In this document: in pieces, positions 17,342 through 25,156 of the stretch | Layout of the letters: each line of letters begins with the position of its first letter | Position numbering within the stretch: the stretch's first letter is position 1 | NCBI GenBank assembly: GCA_050247135.1 | Contig: JBFWUT010000004.1 | Location: forward strand, 62,001-126,000 | DNA from: Berkiella sp050247135 | Lineage (GTDB): Bacteria > Pseudomonadota > Gammaproteobacteria > Berkiellales > Berkiellaceae | DNA length: 64,000 nt | Reading direction: 5' to 3' | The notes under the pieces: model-generated | The model's database searches: none | What the model saw: the letters and a program-made list of their open reading frames with translations, nothing else | What the model was told of the DNA's origin: nothing | Position numbers and translations under genes: made by a program

Positions 17342-17788
17342 ATGTTCAAACGCATTTTGCTCCCTTTTGATGACAGCAAAGCTGCTCGGCTGGCATTAAA
17401 GCAGGCTATCGACATCTGTGTTGTTCATAATGCAAAGTTACTGGTTGTTCATGCCATCGATTACATTGCATTAAGTGCTGGCGTCGAAGGCATCGACACT
17501 GAGACTGTTCATGATGAAATCAAGCGTGCTGGCGAAAAAGTATTAGATAAAGCACTCAAAGCAGCAACTAAGCGTAAAGTGAAGGTTGAAGCTCAGTTAA
17601 TTGAATCCCTTAAGCTAAATACCAACATTGAAACGTTAGTTGTTAAAGCCGCTAAAAACTGGCGCGCCGATTTGGTTGTCGTTGGCATGAATAAAAAGGA
17701 TGTCCTCAAGAAATTATTTTTAGGCAGTCACTCTGAAAAACTCATTCATAAAATTTCAAGCCCTGTCTTATTAGTCAAAACTCAATGA
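17342..17788 (+). CDS. Universal stress protein, UspA family
   Basis: 148 residues from ATG 17342 (MFKRILLPFDDSKAA); an earlier in-frame ATG at 17276 would add residues the family lacks, and AAGGG lies upstream of 17342. The fold is one Usp domain: 'ILLPFDDSKAARLALKQA' at the start and 'SSPVLLVKTQ' at the end. In ATP-binding members the loop reads G-2x-G-9x-G-(S/T); here it is 'GMNKKDVLKKLFLGS', so the second Gly is Lys and the loop contains Lys-Asp-Val-Leu encoded by a GGATGTCC repeat (17698-17705). ATP binding may be weakened. The stop overlaps the start of a truncated TauE/SafE frame (ATGA). Confidence 0.9.
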   Translation: MFKRILLPFDDSKAARLALKQAIDICVVHNAKLLVVHAIDYIALSAGVEGIDTETVHDEIKRAGEKVLDKALKAATKRKVKVEAQLIESLKLNTNIETLVVKAAKNWRADLVVVGMNKKDVLKKLFLGSHSEKLIHKISSPVLLVKTQ

Positions 17789-17925
17789 GCGATATACTCT
17801 TTTTTATCTTTGTGGGATTTTTTGCGCAACTCATCGACGGCGCATTGGGGCTCGCTTATGGCATCATTAGTATGACTGTCCTTTTAGGAATGGGTGTCCC
17901 GCCGATGGCGGCCAGTGCGTTATAA
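17785..17925 (+). pseudogene. Truncated TauE/SafE-type exporter remnant
   Basis: A 46-codon frame starting in the ATGA overlap with the usp stop and ending at TAA 17923-17925. Its product has 'GFFAQLIDGALGLAYGIIS' and 'LGMGVPPMAASA', which match the first membrane segment and turn of sulfite/anion exporters of the TauE/SafE family (usually ~250-300 residues). The rest is missing; after the stop there is non-coding DNA and a hairpin. The ATGA overlap suggests it was once cotranscribed with usp. Best read as a gene cut short by a deletion next to the repeat block. Confidence 0.7.
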
Positions 17926-17960
17926 TCAATCTTTGCTTAAAGAAATGAATTAAGATAGGT

Positions 17961-17992
17961 GATGCAATTTGTACCGCGGCACAAACTGCATC
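17961..17992. terminator. Hairpin between the exporter remnant and the csbD-like gene
   Basis: GATGCAATTTGT (17961-17972) pairs with ACAAACTGCATC (17981-17992), 12 bp with one mismatch, loop ACCGCGGC. It lies between convergent units; no strong T-run. Confidence 0.6.
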
Positions 17993-18007
17993 ATTATGTG
18001 ATGAGTC

Positions 18008-18214
18008 TTAATCTAGACCGTTTTGCTTTAGAAATTTGTCAATTTCCTGCTCAACACGATCTTTTTGATATCCATATCTCTTTTGTAATAAGCCACCAAG
18101 CTCTTCCCTGCTGCCTTTCATTTGAGCAACTTCATTGTCGGTAAAGTTTCCCCATTGTTTTCTGACTTTACCCTTGAGTTCATGCCAATTACCTTTCACA
18201 ATATCTTCGTTCAT
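18008..18214 (-). CDS. CsbD-family stress protein
   Basis: 68 residues, the usual size for CsbD/YjbJ proteins. The family pattern is clear: 'VKGNWHELKGKVRKQWGNFTDNE' at the start, 'GSREELGGLLQKRYGYQKDRVEQEIDKFL' at the end. These small hydrophilic helical proteins are strongly induced in stationary phase or general stress; their biochemical role is unknown. GGAGG ribosome binding site 6 bases before ATG. Last of three minus-strand genes with short gaps (BON protein 18230-18613, proline-rich protein 18640-18897), a likely stress operon. Confidence 0.92.
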   Translation of the reverse strand: MNEDIVKGNWHELKGKVRKQWGNFTDNEVAQMKGSREELGGLLQKRYGYQKDRVEQEIDKFLKQNGLD

Positions 18215-18229
18215 ACAAACCTCCGAACC

Positions 18230-18613
18230 TTAGTTTGTTGTCACTTTAATTTTAACATCATTCATCACGTCTTTTACGCCTTCAACACCTTTAGCCAATT
18301 TTACGGCATTTTCGGATTGCGTTTGATTATCTGCGGTACCGGTTAAGTGTACAACGCCATCTTTTGTTTCTACGCTAATAGTGAAAGCGCTCACATCCGC
18401 ATCACCAAATAATTTCTCTTTCAGAAAAGCCGATTTCACATTAGCCGTAATGCTAGTGTCAGAGGGAGCCTCAGTTTTCGCTTCTGTACTAACGTAAGTA
18501 CTTTGAGCGCCGCTGGTTGTACCTGAAGCATCACCTGATGAGCTCAAATCAGCCCAAGCATTGGTAAATGATGCGGCGGAAAAAATAGTCACAATTAATG
18601 CGGTTTTTTTCAT
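18230..18613 (-). CDS. BON-domain periplasmic protein (OsmY-like)
   Basis: 127 residues. Signal peptide MKKTALIVTIFSAASFTNAWA, then a Ser/Thr-rich linker and one BON domain: 'DTSITANVKSAFLKEKLF' followed by 'ISVETKDGVVHLTGTADNQTQSENAVKLAKGVEGVKDVMNDVKI'. BON domains bind membranes or phospholipid; OsmY, which has two, protects the envelope under osmotic stress. With a single domain this is closer to the short lipid-associated BON proteins. GAGGAG before ATG. In the middle of a likely three-gene stress operon with the CsbD protein. Confidence 0.92.
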   Translation of the reverse strand: MKKTALIVTIFSAASFTNAWADLSSSGDASGTTSGAQSTYVSTEAKTEAPSDTSITANVKSAFLKEKLFGDADVSAFTISVETKDGVVHLTGTADNQTQSENAVKLAKGVEGVKDVMNDVKIKVTTN

Positions 18614-18639
18614 AGCGTTCTCCTCTTAGTCAATTAACA

Positions 18640-18897
18640 TCAAGCTTTCCAATCTGGTACTTTTGGATCCGTTGGCACGGGTTCTTGAACAGGCACCGGC
18701 GGCTCTAGTGGTTTTGTCGGTGGTGGTGCGGTGGGATCAACGGGTTTTTCAGGTTCAGTGGGAACCGGTGGTTTTTCAGGATCTTGCGGCAACGGTTTTT
18801 CCGGATCATGTGGCGTCTTGATAGTCGCTCTAAAATAGGGTGCCGTATAATTGACGTTACTCTCGCAGCTCTTTGGCACACTTCTCACTCTTTGCAT
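18640..18897 (-). CDS. Short proline-rich protein
   Basis: 85 residues, nearly half of it proline, glutamate and lysine in loose DPEKP repeats (PLPQDPEKPPVPTEPEKPVDP). No signal peptide is obvious, though the N-terminus is basic (MQRVRSVPKSC). No known domain. The start has only a weak GGATGGG upstream, so the exact start is uncertain. First gene of the group read with the BON and CsbD genes. A real but unassigned small protein, perhaps envelope-spanning or a linker; alternatively a chance frame in repetitive DNA. Confidence 0.5.
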   Translation of the reverse strand: MQRVRSVPKSCESNVNYTAPYFRATIKTPHDPEKPLPQDPEKPPVPTEPEKPVDPTAPPPTKPLEPPVPVQEPVPTDPKVPDWKA

Positions 18898-18977
18898 TCA
18901 TTCACCCATCCAATCAATAACTATTGAATACTATAGTTAAAGAATGCTTGACTGACTCCTATATTCACCAATTAACA

Positions 18978-19019
18978 GTAAATTAACAGTAAATTAATAC
19001 TTTATGACTGTTAATTTAC
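18978..19019. terminator. 13-bp inverted repeat downstream of umuC
   Basis: GTAAATTAACAGT (18978-18990) is the exact inverse of ACTGTTAATTTAC (19007-19019), loop 16 bases. The left arm lies in an 11-bp direct repeat, TTAACAGTAAA at 18972 and 18983. It follows the umuC stop (19031) on the minus strand and precedes the stress operon, so it may end umuC or act as a binding site upstream of 18897. Confidence 0.55.
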
Positions 19020-19030
19020 CTGTAAATCCT

Positions 19031-20293
19031 CTATCGTGCATAAACTACTAAAATCTCTTCCCATTGTGTTGTATATGCTGGGGAAACATTTTCTCGTAGT
19101 GATTTTCCTACTTTATTCAATCCACACACAGCAAATTTCAGCATTTGATTACCATATTTGTGATTAATGTGATCCAGCGCATTCATTAAGGCAGGATTAT
19201 TCATTTTTAGGGGATCAATAAACAAATCTGATTGCGCACTGGTCGTTTGGGTTAACCCTACCAACATGGTACCGGCTTTTTTATATTTAAACCCCTCTCT
19301 AAAAATAGTTTTCAATCCCTGTGACGCCATTTGCAGAATCAACATAGTATTATTGGTTTCTTTAATGAACGGTAGCGTAATTGAATTCGCGTATTGACTA
19401 TCGGTTTTGTTAAAAGGATTGGTACGGATAAACACCATTAGCGCTTGTGCATAAGACTGCTGTTCACGCAATTTTTCCGCTGCCCGAGTAGCAAAATAAC
19501 CTACCGCTTGGCGCAAATCATCAAAGGTTTCAATCGGTTTGCCAAATGAGCGAGAAACCATAATATTTTGCCGTGGGCTTGGTTGTTCCAAATGAAAACA
19601 AGATATGCCCTGCAATTCCAACGATGTTCTAGCTATCATGATATTCAAATTCTTTTTAAGTAAGCGGTGATCATAATTAGCCAGATCAAAAGCGGTTTGC
19701 ATGCCCATGCTCTGCAACTTAATGCTCCAATTGCGACCAATACCCCAGATCTCGCCAATAGGCACTCTTTTTAACATCGCGAAAATATGCTCTTGATCTC
19801 TAAACTGATAAACTCCTTCTAGCAATGGATATTTTTTAGCAAAATAATTAGCCACTTTCGCTAAGGTTTTCGTCGGACCAATACCAATCGAGACCGGTAA
19901 TTTTAAACCGCGCAGCATATTAGCACGAATTGTTTTAGCATAATCAGTTAAATTCCAGCTCTGAAAACCTTTTAATCCCAAAAATATTTCATCAATCGAA
20001 TAAATTTCAAAATCAGGCGAATACTCTTGCAACAAACACATCACGCGCCGCGACATATCGCCATAGAGCGTAAAATTAGAGGAATACACCAGCACCTTAT
20101 GCTTGCGTACTAAATCTCTGCGCTGAAAAATGGGATCCCCCATTTTAAAACCAATGGCTTTGGCCTCGTTCGAGCGCGCCACCACGCAGCCATCGTTGTT
20201 GGATAACACCACCACCGGTTTGCCCTCTAAGCGCGGATCAAAGGCGCGCTCGCAGGAAACATAAAAGTTATTACAGTCAATAAGAGCAAACAT
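19031..20293 (-). CDS. umuC: UmuC-type Y-family DNA polymerase (Pol V catalytic subunit)
   Basis: 420 residues from ATG 20293 (MFALIDCNNFYVSCERAF), the family start; a TTG four codons earlier opens the longest frame. Conserved Y-family blocks: 'FALIDCNNFYVSCE' with the first catalytic Asp, 'SNNDGCVVARSNEAKAIG', 'YSSNFTLYGDMSRRVM', and 'EIYSIDEIFLGL' with the second Asp-Glu pair, then 'SIGIGPTKTLAKVANYFAK'. It copies past DNA lesions as part of the SOS mutasome. UmuC normally works with UmuD', encoded just upstream, but no umuD is here; the upstream gap (20294-20484) holds a striking palindrome instead. A umuD elsewhere in the genome is likely. Confidence 0.95.
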   Translation of the reverse strand: MFALIDCNNFYVSCERAFDPRLEGKPVVVLSNNDGCVVARSNEAKAIGFKMGDPIFQRRDLVRKHKVLVYSSNFTLYGDMSRRVMCLLQEYSPDFEIYSIDEIFLGLKGFQSWNLTDYAKTIRANMLRGLKLPVSIGIGPTKTLAKVANYFAKKYPLLEGVYQFRDQEHIFAMLKRVPIGEIWGIGRNWSIKLQSMGMQTAFDLANYDHRLLKKNLNIMIARTSLELQGISCFHLEQPSPRQNIMVSRSFGKPIETFDDLRQAVGYFATRAAEKLREQQSYAQALMVFIRTNPFNKTDSQYANSITLPFIKETNNTMLILQMASQGLKTIFREGFKYKKAGTMLVGLTQTTSAQSDLFIDPLKMNNPALMNALDHINHKYGNQMLKFAVCGLNKVGKSLRENVSPAYTTQWEEILVVYAR

Positions 20294-20309
20294 TGTATAT
20301 ACCAATAAA

Positions 20310-20331
20310 TTGAATAACGTACATTATTCAA
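20310..20331. promoter_or_regulatory. Near-perfect 22-bp palindrome upstream of umuC
   Basis: The arms TTGAATAA (20310-20317) and TTATTCAA (20324-20331) are exact inverses around the centre CGTACA (20318-20323), which breaks symmetry at one base pair only. It lies 17 bases before the umuC start. This is not the E. coli LexA box (CTG-N10-CAG); position suggests an SOS or phage-type repressor operator. Inference. Confidence 0.6.
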
Positions 20332-20470
20332 AAATATAGGTGAAAAGCCCTTTTTGATCAACTTTTAAACTTTAAGTGCTGCAAATAATCCCGGTTGAAC
20401 ATAACTCTAGTATTTATTGCGTAAGTTAAATGCCTTAAAATGGAGAGATAATGCTCATTTCTCGGGTGAT

Positions 20471-20477
20471 AGGGGGA
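20471..20477 (+). promoter_or_regulatory. Ribosome binding site that sets the GTG start of the RasGEF gene
   Basis: AGGGGGA at 20471-20477, 7 bases before GTG 20485. It supports the non-ATG start. Confidence 0.65.
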
Positions 20478-20484
20478 AATACGC

Positions 20485-23400
20485 GTGAAAAAGGGTCCAG
20501 AAGTTGATTTCATCGATTATTTTGCACAGATCAAAGCAGGCCGAGCTAACAAGAAAAGCATCCAAGAACATGCCGCTATTTTTGCCCACGACTTAAAACA
20601 ACAACAGTTAGCGCTGCTTCGCCAAGTCGAAGATGGAGATTTATTAAAAGACTACGCTAAGGACTTTCCAAATAAAGCAAATTATCCTCTTTCAAAAATG
20701 GCTGCATTCGGTAGCAAAATATCAGATATGATCGCCAGCGATATTTTAACATGCCACTCTGAAAAAGAAATGGAACAAGTGGTGTTGTTTTATGCATTAG
20801 CAGCACAGGAAGCTATCAAAGCAAAAGATTTTCAATCAGCTCAGCAGATACTGGCTGGTTTTACCATAGGGGCTGTCGATAGGTTAAACATTAATTTTAA
20901 ATCATCAGCCGCAATAATAGGTGAAGTGAGTGCAGCATTAGACAATAGAAAAAACTATGAAAACTATAATGCTTTATTAAACAGTGCTACAAAAGATGAA
21001 ACCGTTGTTCCTATGCTCACAGTCATTCAAAGAAATTTAGCAGGACTTGCAGGAGCACAGGGACTTGCAGACGGTGGCAATATAGAAAATCAAATGAAGC
21101 CCTTTGAGGAAATGCAATCTTATGTGAGACGAGCCAACCCCGAACCCCAACGTTCGAATTTGCTTAGCAAATTAGAGCAACCCAAGATAACTTCAGATGT
21201 TGCTTGGTTCAGTGGCGATACTGAACAACCAAGACCCGACACAACAGATGGCCGATCTCGTGCGATAAGAGCAACTGGTGATAATAGTAAAATCAATTTT
21301 GGATCCGATCAAGCCAAGCAAAGTAACCAAGCAGTTGACGGCTATTTACAACAGCAGCGAGCGCAGCAAGCACAACAAAAAGAACCCGTGCAAATAGCAA
21401 ACGCTGAGCCTAACAACCCTATTGCGAGAATCCTCTCCGGACGGGATGAAAACAATAGCAAAATGACCACCGCACAATATGCGGAACTAGCAGCTAACGT
21501 TTACAAACAGGTTACACCTAGCCAAGTTATAGACGGGATCTCTGCTGCGATCGCACATAATCCTAAAGACACCGCCGCTATTTTACATAATGCCCGATTA
21601 TTTATTAACGAATCCATTAAAGCGGGTGAAAACCAAGCGCATTTTAAAGAATTGACTGATTATTTAACAGCGAAAAACCCTCCCATTGCAGAAATAAATC
21701 CGAACTCTCTAGTGGGTAAATTTGTTGCTCTTACCACAGTACGTGATGCAGATCCTCCAGAAGTAAAAGACGCAAAAAGCAGGATAGTGAAGGAAGCGCG
21801 CGATGCCGCACCTGCTAGAGGCAATCAACCAAGGCAAATAGGGTCTTTTGCGCCTTTCAAACACGAAAACCCTATCCAACAAATACTTTCTGGTTGGGCT
21901 CAAAACAAACCAGACGAAATGAGCGCTGAAAATTATTCTAGTTTTGCAGCAAAAATTTATAGCAAATTTACTCCAATGCAAGTTATGGACAGCATTGCTG
22001 ATATGATTGCTAAAAACCCCAATGATGCTGCTAATATTTTGCATAATGCCGCATTATTTATTAAAGAGTCCATTAAAGCTGATCCAAACCAACAGCGATT
22101 CAAAGCGTTGAACGATTATTTAACATCAAACCCTCTCCCAGCAGCTAATACAATCCCCCCCGATTCTTTAATAAGTAAATTTGTTGCTCTCACTACTGCT
22201 AAGACAGAAGATCGTCGAGAAGTGCAAGAAGCAAAACAAGCGCTTGCTATCGCTGCACGCAGTGCAGGGAAATCTGTAAAAGCAGTTAATTTAAAACCAG
22301 ACAGAATACTAAGCGAAGAAAATGCAAAGCATTTAACCAACGCTGAAGATTATATCACGCAGCAACTTACAAAAAGGGCAGTTAAATTTTCTGATAAGGG
22401 CTTTTCTGAACAAGCAAAAAAAATGGCACATGATTTAACCATTCACGCCATGGCGCAAATGGTTAAAATTAACCCAACAGAATTATATAATCAAGTATGG
22501 TCAAAAGAAAAATCAGAACATAAGAGTGAAAACTTAAATGCTTTAATCAGTGATTTTAACCGTATAAAGGAAATGGTATGTTCTGACATTGTCCGCGCCA
22601 ACAACCCTGAACACCAGCAAAATGTTTATAACTTCTATATTAAAGTATTCAATGAATGTGTAGCAAATAAGGATCTTAATACGGCCATGGCAATTCATTC
22701 TGCTTTTGAATCGACACCGCTAAGTCGGTTAAAAGTACTCGCAAGAAATGCACAAAAAGCGGGCGGAGCGGAATATCAACAATTTTTAGAAAATCGAGAA
22801 ATATTCTCTACCGATAATAATTTTAAAAACTTACGAACAGCTGAAAAATCAGCAATCATTCCAGTGGCAGCGACGTTTACCAAAGACTTGACATTTGCTG
22901 AAGATGGTAACCCAGAAACCATAACTGCTGCAAATGGAGTGGAACACCAAAACTTAGAGCGAGAAGCTATTTTAGGCACCGCCATTACTAATTTTCAAAG
23001 TAAACAAGAATTAGCTAGAGCGGCATTGCAAAATAATCCAGCGTTTCATTCAGATATCGGAAGACGTCTACGTCAAATCCACTTAACCGACAATGAAGCT
23101 TATAAAGCTTCCTTAAATACAAACCCAAGACCTATGGAAGGTCAGCCAGCACCGAAACCGTTTGCGGGTATCACTGAACAATCACAAAAGGATTACTTTG
23201 CAGAATCGCTTAACAATCAACTAGCAGCGAGAGAAGCGGCGATACAACCAAAAATTAAAGCATTAGCGGATGTTGTTCAAGCTTTTAGCAACTCTGATCC
23301 TACGAGTCCTAATTATAAAGATGCTGGCGAGTTTGTCCAAATAGGCATTAATCAATTAATCAAAGCGAAAAATGCCTTACAAGAAGCTATTAACACACTA

Positions 23401-25149
23401 GATCCTGATGCAGAGCAACTAGCCAAATACGGTAAAATCATGGGCGCTGTCCAAGCCGAAATTAACAATGCGAATAGAGCGTTAGCTAATGCCGCACCAC
23501 AGCTTAATGTGGATCCAGGGCCCACCCGAAAACGTGCCAACACGCTCGACGGTGTCGCTCTAATGGAACCGATTGAAAGACTAGCTAATAATAAAGATAA
23601 AGAAGAAGAAAATGAAATTCCCCTGCGCGTGCGCAGACCTAGGAAAGAACCGATTGGGGATGATTTAGGACCAAACGACAAAGGTAAAGGGCGCGCTGAT
23701 CCCCAAGCCGGTGATCCAGATGATGTTGTTGCACTTCGTACCAATCAAGAAGACGAAGCCAAAGAAAACTATATTGACGAAGTCTATCAAGCATTAGTGG
23801 AAGCCGGTGAAATTAATCCAGAGGCACATGCAGAGCCTTCTCCACCTCCCCTTCCGCCAAGAGAGTCTGTCCCAGACCAATTTCGTGATAATAATAACAA
23901 AGAACGCCGAATCAGGTTAAAAGATAATTCAGCCGAAAAACAAGTCCTACTACAAGCCTTTAATGTAGCAGGTTTTGAACATAAACCTGCAGTTAGCGAA
24001 ACGCTACGGATACAAAAAATAAGAGGACTTAGCGATAGTGACTATGTTGAAAGAAGAAGCAAATACTGTGGCATTCATCCTCAAAACCCAAACGATGCTT
24101 CCGATATCAAAAATGCACTTACTGAAGCTGGAATAGCTTTTGAAGTTAAACAAGATAAAAAGCGTGGATCCTATATTAGAATAGACAGTGAGAAGCTCAG
24201 TGGTAAAGATGGCCAAACACTGGGTGCAAAAATGCGCGAACTTCGAGAACAACGCATCGCGCCGCCTGTGGTACCACCTGTAGCACCACCATCTGCACCG
24301 CCGCCTCTTCCAGAAAAACCACACGTGCATACACCTGAGCGACAAATGCTGCAAAAAGCCTTGAAAACGGCATTTCGTCATGCACCTTATGTGCATGATA
24401 CGCAAGATGGTATCCATTGCGCTTTTAATAAGCGCGACCAAACCAGTATCGCCGCAATTAAAGAAGCGCTGGACAAAGCTGGGATCCGTTTTACTACCCG
24501 AGAAACCAATCAGCACGGTATTCAATTTAGGATCAGGCACAGCGAATTAAAAAATAAACCTGAAGGTTACGCCGAAGAACTGGGCGAGCTTATCAAAGCC
24601 ACCCGGCACCAACATCAAGTGGCACCCCGATCATTGAATCAAGAAGATCAGGCTGCACAAAAAGCCATTGAAAAAGCAGCCGCTGCCAATCAAAGAGCAG
24701 CTGCAGCTGAACAAAAAGCGGTTGGATTGGAGAAAAAGGCTGTCGAAGCTGAGAAAAAAGCCGTTGAAGCCGAGAAAAAAGCCGAGCATGCGAAAGTGGA
24801 AACAGCGGCAGCCAAAACCATTGCTGATTTATTCGGCTCCGCCAAACCGACATCCAATGGCCCAACACATCCTGCCGGCACGTTAAGCTCAATGTTAAAG
24901 TCCGCACCGCTTCCCAGCAGTATAGAAGTCGGTAATAATGGAATGGGAGAGCGTCGCCGTGCTGTGGTTCAACGCACAGCGCAAGCCGATATGCCAAAAG
25001 CCTCAGCACCTAAAGAAAAAACGGTCGATCCGTTAATAACTCAACGCAATGTGAATATCAACAGAGCCAGAGGGTTTTGGCAAGAAATAGATAAGCAATC
25101 CAAGCAAAGTACAGAAAGCGCACCCACTCAAAAACCTGGCAAAAAATAA
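20485..25149 (+). CDS. Giant protein with two RasGEF-like domains
   Basis: 1554 residues, GTG start. RasGEF-like domain 1 (~28-190): 'KISDMIASDIL', 'FYALAAQEAIKAKDFQSA' and 'LAGFTIGAVDRLNINF', with 'NYENYNALL' and 'VVPMLTVIQRNLAGL' after it. Two homologous ~130-residue helical units follow (~311-444 and ~463-594, each NPI-QILSG...FVALTTA). RasGEF-like domain 2 (~620-860) is stronger: 'MVCSDIV', 'STPLSRLKVL' and 'IIPVAATFTKDLTFAEDG' then NPE, matching the CDC25 block P-x-LTDLTFieeGNP. The C-terminal third has poly-proline linkers (~1118, ~1260), two copies of an ~85-residue unit with IK-AL--AGI-F and RI (~1153-1255, ~1287-1375), and an Ala/Lys/Glu coiled coil (~1391-1452). Likely a translocated exchange factor for a host Ras-type GTPase; Legionella LegG2 is a precedent. 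Activity is inference. Confidence 0.85.
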   Translation: MKKGPEVDFIDYFAQIKAGRANKKSIQEHAAIFAHDLKQQQLALLRQVEDGDLLKDYAKDFPNKANYPLSKMAAFGSKISDMIASDILTCHSEKEMEQVVLFYALAAQEAIKAKDFQSAQQILAGFTIGAVDRLNINFKSSAAIIGEVSAALDNRKNYENYNALLNSATKDETVVPMLTVIQRNLAGLAGAQGLADGGNIENQMKPFEEMQSYVRRANPEPQRSNLLSKLEQPKITSDVAWFSGDTEQPRPDTTDGRSRAIRATGDNSKINFGSDQAKQSNQAVDGYLQQQRAQQAQQKEPVQIANAEPNNPIARILSGRDENNSKMTTAQYAELAANVYKQVTPSQVIDGISAAIAHNPKDTAAILHNARLFINESIKAGENQAHFKELTDYLTAKNPPIAEINPNSLVGKFVALTTVRDADPPEVKDAKSRIVKEARDAAPARGNQPRQIGSFAPFKHENPIQQILSGWAQNKPDEMSAENYSSFAAKIYSKFTPMQVMDSIADMIAKNPNDAANILHNAALFIKESIKADPNQQRFKALNDYLTSNPLPAANTIPPDSLISKFVALTTAKTEDRREVQEAKQALAIAARSAGKSVKAVNLKPDRILSEENAKHLTNAEDYITQQLTKRAVKFSDKGFSEQAKKMAHDLTIHAMAQMVKINPTELYNQVWSKEKSEHKSENLNALISDFNRIKEMVCSDIVRANNPEHQQNVYNFYIKVFNECVANKDLNTAMAIHSAFESTPLSRLKVLARNAQKAGGAEYQQFLENREIFSTDNNFKNLRTAEKSAIIPVAATFTKDLTFAEDGNPETITAANGVEHQNLEREAILGTAITNFQSKQELARAALQNNPAFHSDIGRRLRQIHLTDNEAYKASLNTNPRPMEGQPAPKPFAGITEQSQKDYFAESLNNQLAAREAAIQPKIKALADVVQAFSNSDPTSPNYKDAGEFVQIGINQLIKAKNALQEAINTLDPDAEQLAKYGKIMGAVQAEINNANRALANAAPQLNVDPGPTRKRANTLDGVALMEPIERLANNKDKEEENEIPLRVRRPRKEPIGDDLGPNDKGKGRADPQAGDPDDVVALRTNQEDEAKENYIDEVYQALVEAGEINPEAHAEPSPPPLPPRESVPDQFRDNNNKERRIRLKDNSAEKQVLLQAFNVAGFEHKPAVSETLRIQKIRGLSDSDYVERRSKYCGIHPQNPNDASDIKNALTEAGIAFEVKQDKKRGSYIRIDSEKLSGKDGQTLGAKMRELREQRIAPPVVPPVAPPSAPPPLPEKPHVHTPERQMLQKALKTAFRHAPYVHDTQDGIHCAFNKRDQTSIAAIKEALDKAGIRFTTRETNQHGIQFRIRHSELKNKPEGYAEELGELIKATRHQHQVAPRSLNQEDQAAQKAIEKAAAANQRAAAAEQKAVGLEKKAVEAEKKAVEAEKKAEHAKVETAAAKTIADLFGSAKPTSNGPTHPAGTLSSMLKSAPLPSSIEVGNNGMGERRRAVVQRTAQADMPKASAPKEKTVDPLITQRNVNINRARGFWQEIDKQSKQSTESAPTQKPGKK

Positions 25150-25156
25150 TACAGAG

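Noticed and set aside
23352..25009. Several long minus-strand frames inside the RasGEF gene
   Set aside because: They are opposite-strand shadows of the low-complexity C-terminal region and have repetitive, unlikely compositions.
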